DNA from: CAVPOO01 sp963707015
Lineage (GTDB): Bacteria > Pseudomonadota > Gammaproteobacteria > Thiohalobacterales > Thiohalobacteraceae
Assembly (NCBI GenBank): GCA_963707015.1
Contig: CAVPOO010000010.1
Span: 124,001 to 188,000 of the forward strand
Length of the DNA stretch: 64,000 bases
Direction of reading: 5' to 3'
The position numbers were made by a program, and so were the translations under genes. Under the pieces are notes generated by a model that was given only the letters and a program-made list of their open reading frames with translations, ran no database searches and was not told the origin of the DNA. This document shows positions 16,451-26,347 of the stretch, piece by piece; positions within the stretch are counted from its first letter, which is position 1; each line of letters begins with the position of its first letter.

Positions 16451-19138
16451 GTGACCGACCCGAAACCTGCCGTGACCCTCGCGCCAGGCGAGTCGCTGCG
16501 CGCTGTCTGCGACTGCCAGGCACTCGATGCCGCAATCGCCGCGGGTGAGGACACCCTGCCACTGTTTCGGGACGTGCTGCGTCGAGGCACGCGGATTATT
16601 GGCGAGCGTGCCCAGCAGGGCACCGTGTCGGGCGAACTGGTCTACGCCCGCGCCTGGCTGGTGGATGAGCTGCTCGGGCGGGCGTGGCACCAGATCCTGC
16701 AGGAACACAACACAGCGCTGTCGCTGGTAGCGGTCGGCGGTTACGGCCGGGCGGAACTGCTGCCCGGATCGGACATCGATGTGCTGATCCTTTTGCCGGA
16801 TGACCACCCGCAGACCCTGATACCCCTGATCGAGTCCTTCCTGGCCTTTCTCTGGGATATCGGCCTCGAGGTCGGTCACAGCGTACGCACCATTGCCGAA
16901 TGCGTTGCCCAGGGCGAGAAGGACATCACGGTTATCACCAACCTGATCGAGGCTCGCCTGCTCGCGGGTTCCGCGACCCTGTATGCGCGCATGCGCGAGG
17001 CAACCGGGCCCGATCACATCTGGCCGAGCGCGCGATTCCTCGAAGCCAAGCTCCACGAACAGGCAATCCGTTATCACAAATTCCACGATACCGGCTACAA
17101 ACTGGAACCCAACATAAAGGAGAGTCCAGGGGGGCTGCGCGATATCCAGACGCTCGGCTGGATCGCCCGGCGTCACTTCGCCACGGCTTCCCTGCATGAA
17201 CTGATCGACCACGGCTTCCTGACCGAGGGCGAATACCACACGCTGATGGATGGACAGTCGTTCCTCTGGCGGGTTCGGTTTACCTTGCACACGCTGACCG
17301 GCCGCCGGGAGGACCGGCTGCTGTTTGACTACCAGCAGGCCCTCGCGGACAGGCTCGGCTATCTGCAGGACGAAGGACAGAATCTCGCCGTTGAGCGCTT
17401 CATGAAAGACTACTTCCGCACGGTGATGGAACTCGAACGGCTCAACGAGATGCTCCTGCAACTGTTCAAGGAGGCCATACTCTACGCTGACGAATCGGCT
17501 GAGCCCGAGCCCATCAACGCGCGGTTTCAGTCACGCCGGGGCTTCATTGAAGTCACCAGCACGCGGGTGTTCGCGCGCTACCCGTTTGCCCTGCTGGAGA
17601 TCTTTCTGCTGCTGGCGGAACATCGCGACCTTGCGGGCGTCCGCGCATCGACCATCCGGCTCATCCGCGATCATCGCCATCTGATCGACGATGATTTCCG
17701 AAATGATCTGCGCGCGCGCAGCATCTTCATGGAAATCATCCGCCAGCCGCATGGCGTTACCCATGAACTGCGGCGGATGAGCCGCTATGGGGTACTTGCC
17801 GCCTATCTGCCGGCGTTTGGTCAGATCGTCGGGCAAATGCAGTATGACCTCTTCCATATCTACACGGTTGACGAGCATACCCTCTTCGTCATCCGCAACC
17901 TGCGGCGCTTCGCCGTGCCGAAATACGCCGACGAGTTGCCGCTGTGCAGTGAACTGATTCAGACCGTCCCGAAGCCGGAGCTGCTCATTCTCGCCGGCCT
18001 GTTTCATGACATTGCCAAAGGCCGCAAGGGGGACCATTCAGGGCTCGGCGCAAAGGATGCAGAAGTATTCTGCCGCCATCACGGCCTCAGTCAGCACGAT
18101 ACCGCGCTGGTTGCCTGGCTGGTACGCAATCACCTGTTAATGTCCAGCACGGCCCAGCGCCGCGACATCAGTGACCCCAACGTCATTCTGGATTTCGCGC
18201 ATAGCGTCGCAAGCCGCGATCGACTCACGTATCTGTATTTACTGACCGTCGCGGATATCCGTGGCACCAACCCGGAATTGTGGAATTCCTGGAAGAACGC
18301 CCTGCTCCTGGAGCTTTACACAGCCACCGCCCAGGCGTTCCGCCGCGGCCTGCAGAACCCGCGTGAGCAGGCGGAACAGCTACGCGAAAACAAGCAGGCC
18401 GCGCGCGCCCGGCTGGTCGCGGCCGGCTATGCTGACGGGCAGCTGGTCGGCTTATGGAAGGAGTTCAGCAACGAGTATTTTCTCCGTCACACACCCGACG
18501 AAATCGAGTGGCACACCCGCTGTATTGCGGAACATGGTGGTTCGCCGGCGACCCTGGTCAGTCTGCGCAACAACTGGGAACGCGGAGAAACCGAGCTCTT
18601 CATCTTCACACCCGCAGATGATCTGCTGTTCGAACGAACGACAGCGTTGCTGGGACAGCTCGGCGTCAGCATCGTCGATGCACGCATCATCAACACACCC
18701 TCCGGTTATGCGCTCAGCACCTACCAGTTGCTGGATGAAGACGGCAATCCGATCGAGGCGGGCTACCACAGTGACGAGGTGGCTACGCGTCTGCGGGAGG
18801 GGCTCAAGGACCCTCGGGCCGGTATCCGGCCTGTGACCCGCCAGGCGCCCCGCCATTTCCGGCATTTCCGCATTCCAACCGATGTCAGCTTCGAGCCGGA
18901 CGAGCCGAACCGGCGCACCATCCTTCAGCTCATCACTGCCGACCGGCCCGGCCTACTCTCGGTGGTGGCGCGCGTATTCACCGAGTGTGGCGTGATACTC
19001 CAGAACGCGCGCATTTCGACCTTCGGCGTGCGCGCCGAGGACGTTTTCTATATTACCGACCGCCGCAATCAGCCCCTGCGTGACAAGCACCAGTTCGACT
19101 GCCTGCAGGAACAGTTGCAGCACCAGCTCGACGCATGA
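16451..19138 (+). CDS. glnD: Bifunctional uridylyltransferase/uridylyl-removing enzyme GlnD
   Basis: GlnD senses glutamine and uridylylates or deuridylylates PII, controlling nitrogen assimilation. The 895-residue protein has the nucleotidyltransferase motif GGYGRAELLPGSDIDVL near 96-112, the HD hydrolase domain with FHDIAKGRKGDHS near 520 and two C-terminal ACT domains, the last starting near TILQLITADRPGLLSVV. Translation starts at a GTG 13 bp after map. Length and domain order match the family, and no catalytic residue appears lost. Confidence 0.95.
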   Translation: MTDPKPAVTLAPGESLRAVCDCQALDAAIAAGEDTLPLFRDVLRRGTRIIGERAQQGTVSGELVYARAWLVDELLGRAWHQILQEHNTALSLVAVGGYGRAELLPGSDIDVLILLPDDHPQTLIPLIESFLAFLWDIGLEVGHSVRTIAECVAQGEKDITVITNLIEARLLAGSATLYARMREATGPDHIWPSARFLEAKLHEQAIRYHKFHDTGYKLEPNIKESPGGLRDIQTLGWIARRHFATASLHELIDHGFLTEGEYHTLMDGQSFLWRVRFTLHTLTGRREDRLLFDYQQALADRLGYLQDEGQNLAVERFMKDYFRTVMELERLNEMLLQLFKEAILYADESAEPEPINARFQSRRGFIEVTSTRVFARYPFALLEIFLLLAEHRDLAGVRASTIRLIRDHRHLIDDDFRNDLRARSIFMEIIRQPHGVTHELRRMSRYGVLAAYLPAFGQIVGQMQYDLFHIYTVDEHTLFVIRNLRRFAVPKYADELPLCSELIQTVPKPELLILAGLFHDIAKGRKGDHSGLGAKDAEVFCRHHGLSQHDTALVAWLVRNHLLMSSTAQRRDISDPNVILDFAHSVASRDRLTYLYLLTVADIRGTNPELWNSWKNALLLELYTATAQAFRRGLQNPREQAEQLRENKQAARARLVAAGYADGQLVGLWKEFSNEYFLRHTPDEIEWHTRCIAEHGGSPATLVSLRNNWERGETELFIFTPADDLLFERTTALLGQLGVSIVDARIINTPSGYALSTYQLLDEDGNPIEAGYHSDEVATRLREGLKDPRAGIRPVTRQAPRHFRHFRIPTDVSFEPDEPNRRTILQLITADRPGLLSVVARVFTECGVILQNARISTFGVRAEDVFYITDRRNQPLRDKHQFDCLQEQLQHQLDA

Positions 19139-19200
19139 TTCCACCAGGGTGGCAGCAGATGCCCCCGGGTCCTGCGCAAAGCCCTGAGGACGCAATATGG

Positions 19201-19231
19201 CCGGCCCTGCCGACTCGCGGCCGAGGGCCGG
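19201..19231. terminator. Hairpin between convergent glnD and VOC gene
   Basis: CCGGCCCT (19201-19208) pairs with AGGGCCGG (19224-19231), with additional GCC/GGC pairing inside. It sits between convergent genes 62 bp after glnD, so it may stop transcription from both sides, though no T-run follows on either strand. Confidence 0.4.
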
Positions 19232-19300
19232 ATGGAGCCCGCTCATCACAGGTCAGTTCCGGATCGGACAGCCAGGAAGACGCGCGGCGTCAGAGGCCGA

Positions 19301-19669
19301 TCAGGTTTCGATCAGCTCAATCGCGTTGCCATCCGGATCCCGGCAAAACAGTGCAGCGCGACCCGAGCGACTGAGGCTGTAGCCGATACCGGCCTGGTCC
19401 AGTGCCCGGCGAAGCGCCTCGAGATCCGTCACGAGCAGCGCCAGGTGGCGGTCGCGTCCGCCGTGCGCCGGCCGGCCCTCGGCCGGATCCGGATTGGATA
19501 ACTCGAGCAGGTGAATCTGTTCGTCGCCGACCTTCAGCCAGGCCCCGGGATATCCGAGATCGGGCCGGTTATCGTCGCGTTGCAGGCCGAGCACACCCTG
19601 ATAGAACTGCAGTGCGCGACCGGTATCCGCAGTAATCACACTGACATGGTGTATACGCAGGATGTTCAT
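19301..19669 (-). CDS. VOC (glyoxalase/bleomycin-resistance) family protein
   Basis: A single vicinal-oxygen-chelate domain of 122 residues: the N-terminal strand IHHVSVITADTGRALQFY gives the first metal His, the middle HLALLV the second, and FCRDPDGNAIELIE the C-terminal Glu. These match small metal-dependent enzymes such as lactoylglutathione lyase relatives, but the substrate cannot be read from sequence. It ends an apparent two-gene unit with the transporter located 3 bp upstream (19673). Confidence 0.85.
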   Translation of the reverse strand: MNILRIHHVSVITADTGRALQFYQGVLGLQRDDNRPDLGYPGAWLKVGDEQIHLLELSNPDPAEGRPAHGGRDRHLALLVTDLEALRRALDQAGIGYSLSRSGRAALFCRDPDGNAIELIET

Positions 19670-19672
19670 TGT

Positions 19673-20569
19673 TCAGTCCTCCTGCAGCGGTTTTGCGGGT
19701 ACGCGTGCCGCGAGCCATGCCGCAACAATAATCAATCCACCGCCCAGCCATTCACGCGGCGACACCACTTCGTCGGTCAGCAGATGGGACGACAGGGCAC
19801 CGGCAATCAGCTCGAACAGCAGGATCACGGCCGAACGATATACCGGCATGTGCGTCACGCCATACTGGACGGAGAGCGTCATGATGACCAGGCCAAATAC
19901 CCCCAGCGCCAGCGCCCCTGACCAGGCCGACGGCGGGACATCGGGGACTGCCAGCTGGCCGCTGAATGCGAGCCAGACGAACGCCACCAGCAGGACCCCC
20001 AGCCAGCTGACCTCGGTTTTCACACGCACGGACACACCCTGCAGATGCCGCACCATGACGTTGCCCAGTGCAAAGGTAACGCCCGAAGAGACGGCCAGCC
20101 AGTCACTGCGACCACGCGGCCAGGGGAACCCCATAGTTTGATCCCACAACATGAATAATGCGCCCAGCAGGGCGAGCACCAGCACCACCCGCGCCCTGAG
20201 CGTCAGGCGTTCGCGGAGAAACAGACGACCCAGCAGTACCGTCCACAGCGGTGACAGGTAAAACAACAGCAGTACCCGCACCACCGTCCCGTCCAGGATA
20301 GCCAGGACAAAGGAAACGTTACACCAGCCTACCGCCAGCGACAGGATCACCAGCGCCAGGGGCTGGCGTCCCAGTTCCGGCAGGCGGTTTAGCACAAAGC
20401 CGGTACCCACAAGCAGGGCGGCCGAGTAACTGACGGCGGTTATCCAGAGGCCGCTCAAACCCAGCGACTCGAGCACACGCAGCGGATACCAGATCACCCC
20501 CCACAGGGTTGCACCCAGCAGGAGACTGAGGACGGGTATGAGGCCCGCTATCGGTTTGGTGACGGTCAC
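19673..20569 (-). CDS. EamA/DMT-family transporter
   Basis: A polytopic inner-membrane protein with about ten hydrophobic segments arranged as two EamA repeats, typical of drug/metabolite exporters. The frame extends to 21031 but that part is antisense to dapC. I chose the GTG at 20569 (TVTKPIAGLIPVLS), which gives the usual 298 residues. The start overlaps the probable dapC promoter on the other strand. The gene lies 3 bp before the VOC gene. Substrate unknown. Confidence 0.85.
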   Translation of the reverse strand: MTVTKPIAGLIPVLSLLLGATLWGVIWYPLRVLESLGLSGLWITAVSYSAALLVGTGFVLNRLPELGRQPLALVILSLAVGWCNVSFVLAILDGTVVRVLLLFYLSPLWTVLLGRLFLRERLTLRARVVLVLALLGALFMLWDQTMGFPWPRGRSDWLAVSSGVTFALGNVMVRHLQGVSVRVKTEVSWLGVLLVAFVWLAFSGQLAVPDVPPSAWSGALALGVFGLVIMTLSVQYGVTHMPVYRSAVILLFELIAGALSSHLLTDEVVSPREWLGGGLIIVAAWLAARVPAKPLQED

Positions 20570-20584
20570 GGGATCACGTATAAT
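20556..20584 (+). promoter_or_regulatory. Probable sigma-70 promoter of dapC-dapD
   Basis: TTGGTG (20556-20561), 17 bp, then a perfect TATAAT (20579-20584). It reads toward dapC, whose ATG is about 160 bp further on. The -35 region lies inside the first codons of the divergent transporter gene, so the two transcription units share their control region. Confidence 0.6.
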
Positions 20585-20749
20585 CGCGCGGCGGGCAATA
20601 GCCGGAAATTCTGCATGGCCCGAACGATTGTAGCGGCACGGGTACGCCGAGAGAAGGATTTCCGACCCGTGCGGCAAAGCGGCAGACGACTCGCAGCGAT
20701 AGCTTTCACGTGGCCCCCGATAACGCGGCAAATCATTCCGAGTCACCCG

Positions 20750-21949
20750 ATGAATCCCGATCTGGACCGACTGCAACCCTACCCCTTTGAACGGCTGCAA
20801 GCGCTGAAATCGGGTGTTACGCCGGCGTGCACGCTGGATGCGATTGACGTGTCTATCGGGGAACCCAAACACCGGCCGCCCGCTTTTGTCACCGAAGAGC
20901 TGATTACCCATCTCCACGGGCTGGCCAATTACCCGGTTACGCGGGGTCGTGCAGAACTTCGCGAAGCCATCTGTGAGTGGCTGTCGCGACGCTTCGGGCT
21001 GCCCGGAAACTCCCTTGATCCGGAGCGTCACATCCTGCCGGTGAATGGCACCCGCGAGGCACTGTTCGCCTTCGCGCAGGCGGTTATCGATCGCCGTGCC
21101 TCACCGCTGGTGGTAATACCCAACCCCTTCTACCAGATCTATGAAGGGGCGGCCGTGCTTGCGGGTGCGCAACCCTGGTATCTCAACACCCTTGCAGACA
21201 CCGGCTTCCTGCCCGATTTTGACCGCGTTCCTGATGCCGTCTGGCAGCGATGTCAGCTCCTCTACCTTTGCAGCCCGGGCAATCCGACCGGCGCCGTCAT
21301 ACCGGTGCAGATCCTGCAGAGAGTCATTGAACTGGCAGACCGTTTCGACTTTGTTATCGCGTCGGACGAATGTTATTCAGAAATCTATCCCGAGGAAGCC
21401 GCATCACCGCCCGGCCTGCTCGGCGCGGCCGCCGCGATGGGCCGCACGGACTATCGCCGCTGTGTCGTCTTCCACAGTCTGTCCAAACGTTCCAACCTGC
21501 CCGGACTGCGTTCGGGCTTCGTCGCCGGCGACGCGCAGGTGATGGCTGAGTTCCTCAAATATCGCACCTATCACGGCTGCGCCATGCCGCCGCCCACACA
21601 GGCGGCAAGCCTTGCCGCCTGGCGGGATGAGTCCCACGTCATCGCCAATCGGACCTGCTATCGGGAAAAATTCGCGGCAGTCCTCGAGATTCTGGGCAAC
21701 CGTCCTGGCATACAGGCACCGCAGGCCGGTTTCTACCTGTGGTCGCGCACTCCCGTCGACGACACGGAATTTGCCCGCGAACTGTACCGGCAACAGAATC
21801 TTACCGTGTTGCCGGGACGCTACCTGTCCCGCGACACCGAAACCGGCAATCCCGGACACCGCTATATCCGCATGGCTTTGGTTCCACCGCTCGATGAATG
21901 CGTGGATGCGGCCAGGCGCATCGAGCGTTTTCTGGAAACCTTCTCTTGA
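20750..21949 (+). CDS. dapC: Succinyldiaminopimelate transaminase
   Basis: A PLP-dependent class I/II aminotransferase of 399 residues. It contains the PLP-lysine motif SLSKRSNLPGLRSGF near residue 247 and the cofactor contacts SPGNPTGAV and ASDECYSEIY. Assignment to DapC, which makes N-succinyl-LL-2,6-diaminopimelate in lysine and peptidoglycan synthesis, rests on the N-terminal LDRLQPYPFERLQAL block typical of that group and on the next gene being dapD. The longer frame start at 20615 lies too far upstream; the ATG at 20750 matches relatives. Confidence 0.92.
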   Translation: MNPDLDRLQPYPFERLQALKSGVTPACTLDAIDVSIGEPKHRPPAFVTEELITHLHGLANYPVTRGRAELREAICEWLSRRFGLPGNSLDPERHILPVNGTREALFAFAQAVIDRRASPLVVIPNPFYQIYEGAAVLAGAQPWYLNTLADTGFLPDFDRVPDAVWQRCQLLYLCSPGNPTGAVIPVQILQRVIELADRFDFVIASDECYSEIYPEEAASPPGLLGAAAAMGRTDYRRCVVFHSLSKRSNLPGLRSGFVAGDAQVMAEFLKYRTYHGCAMPPPTQAASLAAWRDESHVIANRTCYREKFAAVLEILGNRPGIQAPQAGFYLWSRTPVDDTEFARELYRQQNLTVLPGRYLSRDTETGNPGHRYIRMALVPPLDECVDAARRIERFLETFS

Positions 21950-22008
21950 GTTATACCGCATGAGCAGATTGCCGCGTGCGACATCACTATTGCGACAGGA
22001 GTTTCCTG

Positions 22009-22830
22009 ATGACTGATATCCAGACAATCATCGAAGAGGCGTTTGAAAGGCGCGCCGACATCACACCACGCAGCGTCGAACCACATGTAAAGGAGGCCGT
22101 GCTCGCCGCGATCGACAGCCTCGACAGCGGACAGGCGCGGGTCGCAGAAAAGCGCGACGGTGCCTGGAAGGTGCATGACTGGCTGAAGAAGGCGGTGCTG
22201 CTGTCCTTTCGCATCGAGGACAACAGCTTTATCAAGGGCGGTTTCACGAATTACTATGACAAGGTCCCGTCCAAATACGCCGATTTCAACTCGCGCGCCT
22301 TCCGGGAGGCGGGCGTGCGTGTCGTGCCACCGGCAGCCGCCCGGCGGGGGAGCTATATCGCGCCCGGCGTGGTACTGATGCCCTCGTATGTGAATATCGG
22401 GGCCTACGTGGACAGCGGCACGATGGTCGATACCTGGGCAACCGTCGGCTCCTGTGCCCAGATTGGCAGAAACGTCCATCTCTCCGGCGGGGTCGGTATC
22501 GGCGGCGTGCTGGAGCCGGTGCAGGCAGCACCCACGATTATTGAAGACAATTGTTTCATCGGTGCGCGCTCGGAAATCGTCGAGGGGGTAATCGTGGAGG
22601 AAGGCGCGGTGATTTCCATGGGCGTGTACATCGGCCAGAGCACCCGGATCTTCGACCGCGCATCGGGCGAGGTACTCTACGGCCGGGTTCCGGCGGGCTC
22701 GGTGGTGGTATCGGGCTCTTTGCCGTCCAAGGACGGCAGCTACAGCTTGTACTGCGCGGTTATCGTCAAGCGCGTGGACGCGAAGACACGTGCCAAGGTG
22801 GGCATCAACGAACTGCTGCGCGACATATGA
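22009..22830 (+). CDS. dapD: Tetrahydrodipicolinate N-succinyltransferase
   Basis: DapD succinylates tetrahydrodipicolinate, the step before DapC in the succinylase branch of lysine/DAP synthesis. The 273-residue protein shows an N-terminal helical domain and then hexapeptide repeats (about 105-230) with the conserved SYVNIGAYVDSGTMVDTWAT (quoted in part) and NVHLSGGVGIGGV. The start at 22009 follows ACAGGAG and gives the standard length; the longer frame from 21976 has no such site. It lies 59 bp after dapC. Confidence 0.95.
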   Translation: MTDIQTIIEEAFERRADITPRSVEPHVKEAVLAAIDSLDSGQARVAEKRDGAWKVHDWLKKAVLLSFRIEDNSFIKGGFTNYYDKVPSKYADFNSRAFREAGVRVVPPAAARRGSYIAPGVVLMPSYVNIGAYVDSGTMVDTWATVGSCAQIGRNVHLSGGVGIGGVLEPVQAAPTIIEDNCFIGARSEIVEGVIVEEGAVISMGVYIGQSTRIFDRASGEVLYGRVPAGSVVVSGSLPSKDGSYSLYCAVIVKRVDAKTRAKVGINELLRDI

Positions 22831-22932
22831 AGGTCCGCCACAGCGGCGCTGCAGATCAGCAATGGCCGTCGAACGCAGGCGCCAGCTTGTGGCTTCAAAA
22901 CGAAGACGCTGGCAGTCCGGGGATTGGCCAGG

Positions 22933-23994
22933 TCAGTCGGCTGTCAAGGCCGGATGTACGAGCCTGCCGCCCGAGACATTGATACCACGGCTTAGCGGCC
23001 CGTACTGCGCCCAGTCGTCGCTCGCCAGTTGCTGAACGAAAGGCAGCAGCACCGCCGACAGCGCCTGCGTGGACGTCCGTGGCACCCCGCCCGGCATGTT
23101 GGTGACGCAGAAATGCAGCACCCCTTCGGCAAGATAGGTGGGTGAGTCATAGGTCGTCGGTCGGGTCGTGGCGATACACCCGCCCTGGTCGACCGAGATA
23201 TCGACAATCACACTCCCGGGCTGCATCCCGGCCACCTGTTCGGTGCTGACCAGGCGCTCTGCACGCGCACCGGGCATCAGCACGGCACCGACCAGGAGAT
23301 CAGCCTCGGCGACAGCCTGCGCCACTGCGTCCGTGTAGGCATACAGCGCGTTGACATTCGATCCCACGGCGCGCATCGCGGCGAGCCGTTCGCGCCGGCG
23401 GTCGAACACCGTGATCTGTGCCCCCAGAGACGCAGCGACGGCCACCGCGCTGCCCCCTGCTGCGCCGGCACCGAGCACAACCACATGGCCACGCCGGGCC
23501 CCGGGCACGCCACCGAGCAGGATGCCCTTGCCGCCTTGTGGCTGGTGCAGCAAATGGGTGCCGATCTGAATGGACAGGCGACCGGCAATATCACTCATGG
23601 GCGCCAGCAAGGGCAGCTGCCCGTTCTCCTCAACCGTTTCGAAGGCGACTGCTGTCAGACCAATCTCGCACAGCCGGCGCGTCAGTTCGTCATTGGCTGC
23701 AAGGTGCAGGAAACAGAACAGCAGATGGTCTTCACGCAGGTACTGCAGGTCTTCACTGACCGGTTCCTTGACCTTCACAATAACCCGCGCCTCGCCATAG
23801 AGTCGGGCTGCGTCCGCCACGATACGCGCGCCGGCCCGCTCGTAGAGCCCGTCCGGATATCCCGATTTCTGGCCTGCCCCGGCCTCGACGAGAACCTCAT
23901 GTCCGCTGCGCACCAGATCGGCACACGCCTCCGGCACCAGACTGACACGACCCTCCAGCGGCTTTATCTCGCGTGGAATCCCGATAGTACTCAT
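22933..23994 (-). CDS. ald: Alanine dehydrogenase
   Basis: NAD-dependent interconversion of alanine and pyruvate/ammonium. The 353-residue protein has the N-terminal IGIPREIKPLEGRVSL, catalytic Lys in VKVKEP near 73, catalytic His in FLHLAAN near 95, the Rossmann motif VLGAGAAGGSAV near 172 and the nucleotide-binding VDISVDQGG near 268. The C-terminus is slightly shorter than the usual 370. It stands alone, divergent from trxB across a 145-bp intergenic region, and convergent with dapD. Confidence 0.92.
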   Translation of the reverse strand: MSTIGIPREIKPLEGRVSLVPEACADLVRSGHEVLVEAGAGQKSGYPDGLYERAGARIVADAARLYGEARVIVKVKEPVSEDLQYLREDHLLFCFLHLAANDELTRRLCEIGLTAVAFETVEENGQLPLLAPMSDIAGRLSIQIGTHLLHQPQGGKGILLGGVPGARRGHVVVLGAGAAGGSAVAVAASLGAQITVFDRRRERLAAMRAVGSNVNALYAYTDAVAQAVAEADLLVGAVLMPGARAERLVSTEQVAGMQPGSVIVDISVDQGGCIATTRPTTYDSPTYLAEGVLHFCVTNMPGGVPRTSTQALSAVLLPFVQQLASDDWAQYGPLSRGINVSGGRLVHPALTAD

Positions 23995-24139
23995 GCGACT
24001 TCCTTTACCCTGCCCTTCGGTTTACGTACCATAGCGACGCCGCAGTCTGCCAGGACGCGGTCTTCCTGCCCCGGCCTCTCAACGTGGCAAGCAGTTGAAC
24101 ATAAAGCAAAACTTCTGAACTGATTCGGAGCCATTATAC

Positions 24140-25102
24140 ATGAGCGAAGCCAAGCACTGCCGCCTTATGATTCTCGGTTCGGGCCCCGCCGGCTACACGG
24201 CTGCCATCTATGCTGCGCGTGCAAACCTGCACCCGGTGTTGGTTACCGGACTCGAACAGGGCGGTCAGCTGATGACCACGACTGATGTCGAAAACTGGCC
24301 GGGTGGGGAGGAGCATTTGCAGGGTCCGAAGCTGATGGAAGACATGCGTGCTCACACCGAACGCTTCGACGCCGAGATCGTCTTCGACCACATTCATACG
24401 GCCAGGCTGGAGCAGCGACCTTTTGTCCTGGAAGGCGATTCCGGCAGCTACAGCTGCGACGCCCTGATCATTGCGACCGGGGCATCGGCCATGTATCTCG
24501 GCCTGGAATCTGAGGAGGCCTTCAAGGGCCGCGGCGTGTCCGCCTGTGCCACCTGCGACGGCTTCTTCTATAAGGGAAAGCCGGTCGCTGTGATCGGCGG
24601 CGGCAACACCGCGGTCGAGGAAGCGCTCTATCTGGCGAACATCGCATCCCATGTCACCGTGGTCCATCGCCGTGATGCGCTGCGCGCCGAGAAAATCCTT
24701 CAGGACCGCCTGTTCAGGAAAGCCGAGGAAGGCGTCGTCACCCTCCAGTGGGACCACGTACTCGATGAGGTGCTGGGCGATGACGCAGGCGTAACCGGTG
24801 TGCGCGTCAAGAACGTCAAGACCGGTGACACGCAGGAAATCCCGGTCCACGGTACCTTTATCGCCATCGGCCACAAGCCCAATACCCAGATCTTCGCGGG
24901 TCAGCTCGACATGAGCGGCGGCTATATCCGGGTCAAGAGCGGGCTGGACGGCGATGCGACCGCCACCAGCGTCCCGGGCGTCTTTGCCGCCGGTGATGTC
25001 GCTGACCATATCTATCGCCAGGCCATAACCTCGGCCGGGGCCGGTTGCATGGCGGCACTCGATGCCGAGCGCTACCTGGACAGTCTCGGGCGGGACAGCT
25101 GA
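24140..25102 (+). CDS. trxB: Thioredoxin-disulfide reductase
   Basis: TrxB passes electrons from NADPH through FAD to thioredoxin. The 320-residue protein shows the FAD motif LGSGPAGYTAAIYAARA near residue 12, the redox CATCDG near 137, the NADPH motif VIGGGNTAVEEAL near 155 and the second FAD motif PGVFAAGDVADH near 283. The start has GGAG ten bases upstream. It opens a plus-strand run continuing through aat and bpt. Confidence 0.96.
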   Translation: MSEAKHCRLMILGSGPAGYTAAIYAARANLHPVLVTGLEQGGQLMTTTDVENWPGGEEHLQGPKLMEDMRAHTERFDAEIVFDHIHTARLEQRPFVLEGDSGSYSCDALIIATGASAMYLGLESEEAFKGRGVSACATCDGFFYKGKPVAVIGGGNTAVEEALYLANIASHVTVVHRRDALRAEKILQDRLFRKAEEGVVTLQWDHVLDEVLGDDAGVTGVRVKNVKTGDTQEIPVHGTFIAIGHKPNTQIFAGQLDMSGGYIRVKSGLDGDATATSVPGVFAAGDVADHIYRQAITSAGAGCMAALDAERYLDSLGRDS

Positions 25103-25171
25103 CTCACGGCGCAATCCGCCGGGCTCGGCAGGAATTGCTGACACGCCACCGGAACCCGGCCTGGATCACGC

Positions 25172-26347
25172 ATGCAGATCCGGATAACTGATCAGCTCGA
25201 TTCGGTACCCGCTGCGCACTGGAATGCACTCGTCGGTGACGGCAACCCCTTTCTCCGTCATGAGTTCCTCACCGCACTGGAACACCATCAGTGCGTCGGC
25301 CCGTCCTATGGCTGGCTTCCTCACCACATTCTTGTCCATAATGACCAGCAGCGCCTGATCGGCGCCACACCGTTCTACATCAAGGACAATTCCTATGGCG
25401 AGTTCGTGTTCGACTGGTCCTGGGCTGATGCCTATGAGCGGGCGGGTCTGCCCTATTATCCCAAAGGTGTCATCTCGATTCCCTATACGCCCGCAACAGG
25501 TCCGCGCCTGCTGGTTGCCGGCGGCGACCGTGAGCAATCCACACGCGAGATACTCTTGCGAACCCTCATCGAACTCGCACAGAGCAAGCGACTCTCATCG
25601 CTGCATTGCCTTTTCACCAACACTGACGACTCGGCCTTTCTGAGCGATCAGGGTCTGCTGCTGCGCCTCGGTTGCCAGTTCCACTGGGAGAACCGGGGCT
25701 ACCGCGATTTTGACGACTTTCTGGAAGCATTCAATGCCCGCAAACGCAAAAAATTACGCCGCGAACGCCGCCGCGTACAGGAGGCGAACGTCGAGATCCG
25801 GGTCCTCCACGGGGATGAAGCGGATGATGAACAATGGCGGATGGCACATCATTTCTACCGCTCGACCTTCGAGAAAAAATGGGGCGTTCCCACCCTGAAT
25901 CTCGGGTTCTTCCAGGAGATCGCGCGCACCATGGGCAAACAGATTGTGCTCGTCTTCGCCTACCATCGGGGCCAGCCTGTGGCGGGCGCCATCAACCTGC
26001 GCGGCAGCGACAGCCTCTACGGGCGCCACTGGGGCTGTACCGCCCGTTTCCACAGCCTGCATTTCGAGATCTGTTACTATCAGGGTATCGCCTACTGCAT
26101 ACAAAACGGACTGCGGTATTTCGAACCTGGGGCACAGGGCGAGCACAAGATCAGCCGCGGCTTCCTGCCGACGCCGACCTGGTCCGCCCACTGGATTGCG
26201 GATGATCGGTTTCGAGGCGTGATTGAAGATTTCCTGCGGCGGGAAACCCGCGCCATGCGTGATTACATCGAAACCTTGCATGACAGCTCCCCTTTCAGGC
26301 GCCCGGACGCGCCGACACTGTTTCCAGGCCAGGCCGATACAACGTGA
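25172..26347 (+). CDS. FemAB/GNAT-like acyltransferase (DUF482 family)
   Basis: The 391-residue protein belongs to the COG3146/DUF482 group, predicted to have two GNAT-like domains like the FemAB aminoacyl transferases. Characteristic pieces are NPFLRHEFLTALE, SYGEFVFDWSWADAYERAG and FEPGAQGEHKISRGF near the C-terminus. Relatives are annotated as peptidoglycan-biosynthesis or N-acetyltransferase proteins without firm biochemical proof. It overlaps aat by GTGA, and placement beside two aminoacyl-tRNA-protein transferases makes aminoacyl-tRNA use plausible. Confidence 0.8.
   Translation: MQIRITDQLDSVPAAHWNALVGDGNPFLRHEFLTALEHHQCVGPSYGWLPHHILVHNDQQRLIGATPFYIKDNSYGEFVFDWSWADAYERAGLPYYPKGVISIPYTPATGPRLLVAGGDREQSTREILLRTLIELAQSKRLSSLHCLFTNTDDSAFLSDQGLLLRLGCQFHWENRGYRDFDDFLEAFNARKRKKLRRERRRVQEANVEIRVLHGDEADDEQWRMAHHFYRSTFEKKWGVPTLNLGFFQEIARTMGKQIVLVFAYHRGQPVAGAINLRGSDSLYGRHWGCTARFHSLHFEICYYQGIAYCIQNGLRYFEPGAQGEHKISRGFLPTPTWSAHWIADDRFRGVIEDFLRRETRAMRDYIETLHDSSPFRRPDAPTLFPGQADTT

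Noticed and set aside
23995..24139. Promoter for trxB from TTGAAC at 24095
   Set aside because: No acceptable -10 box at the right distance; left unannotated.
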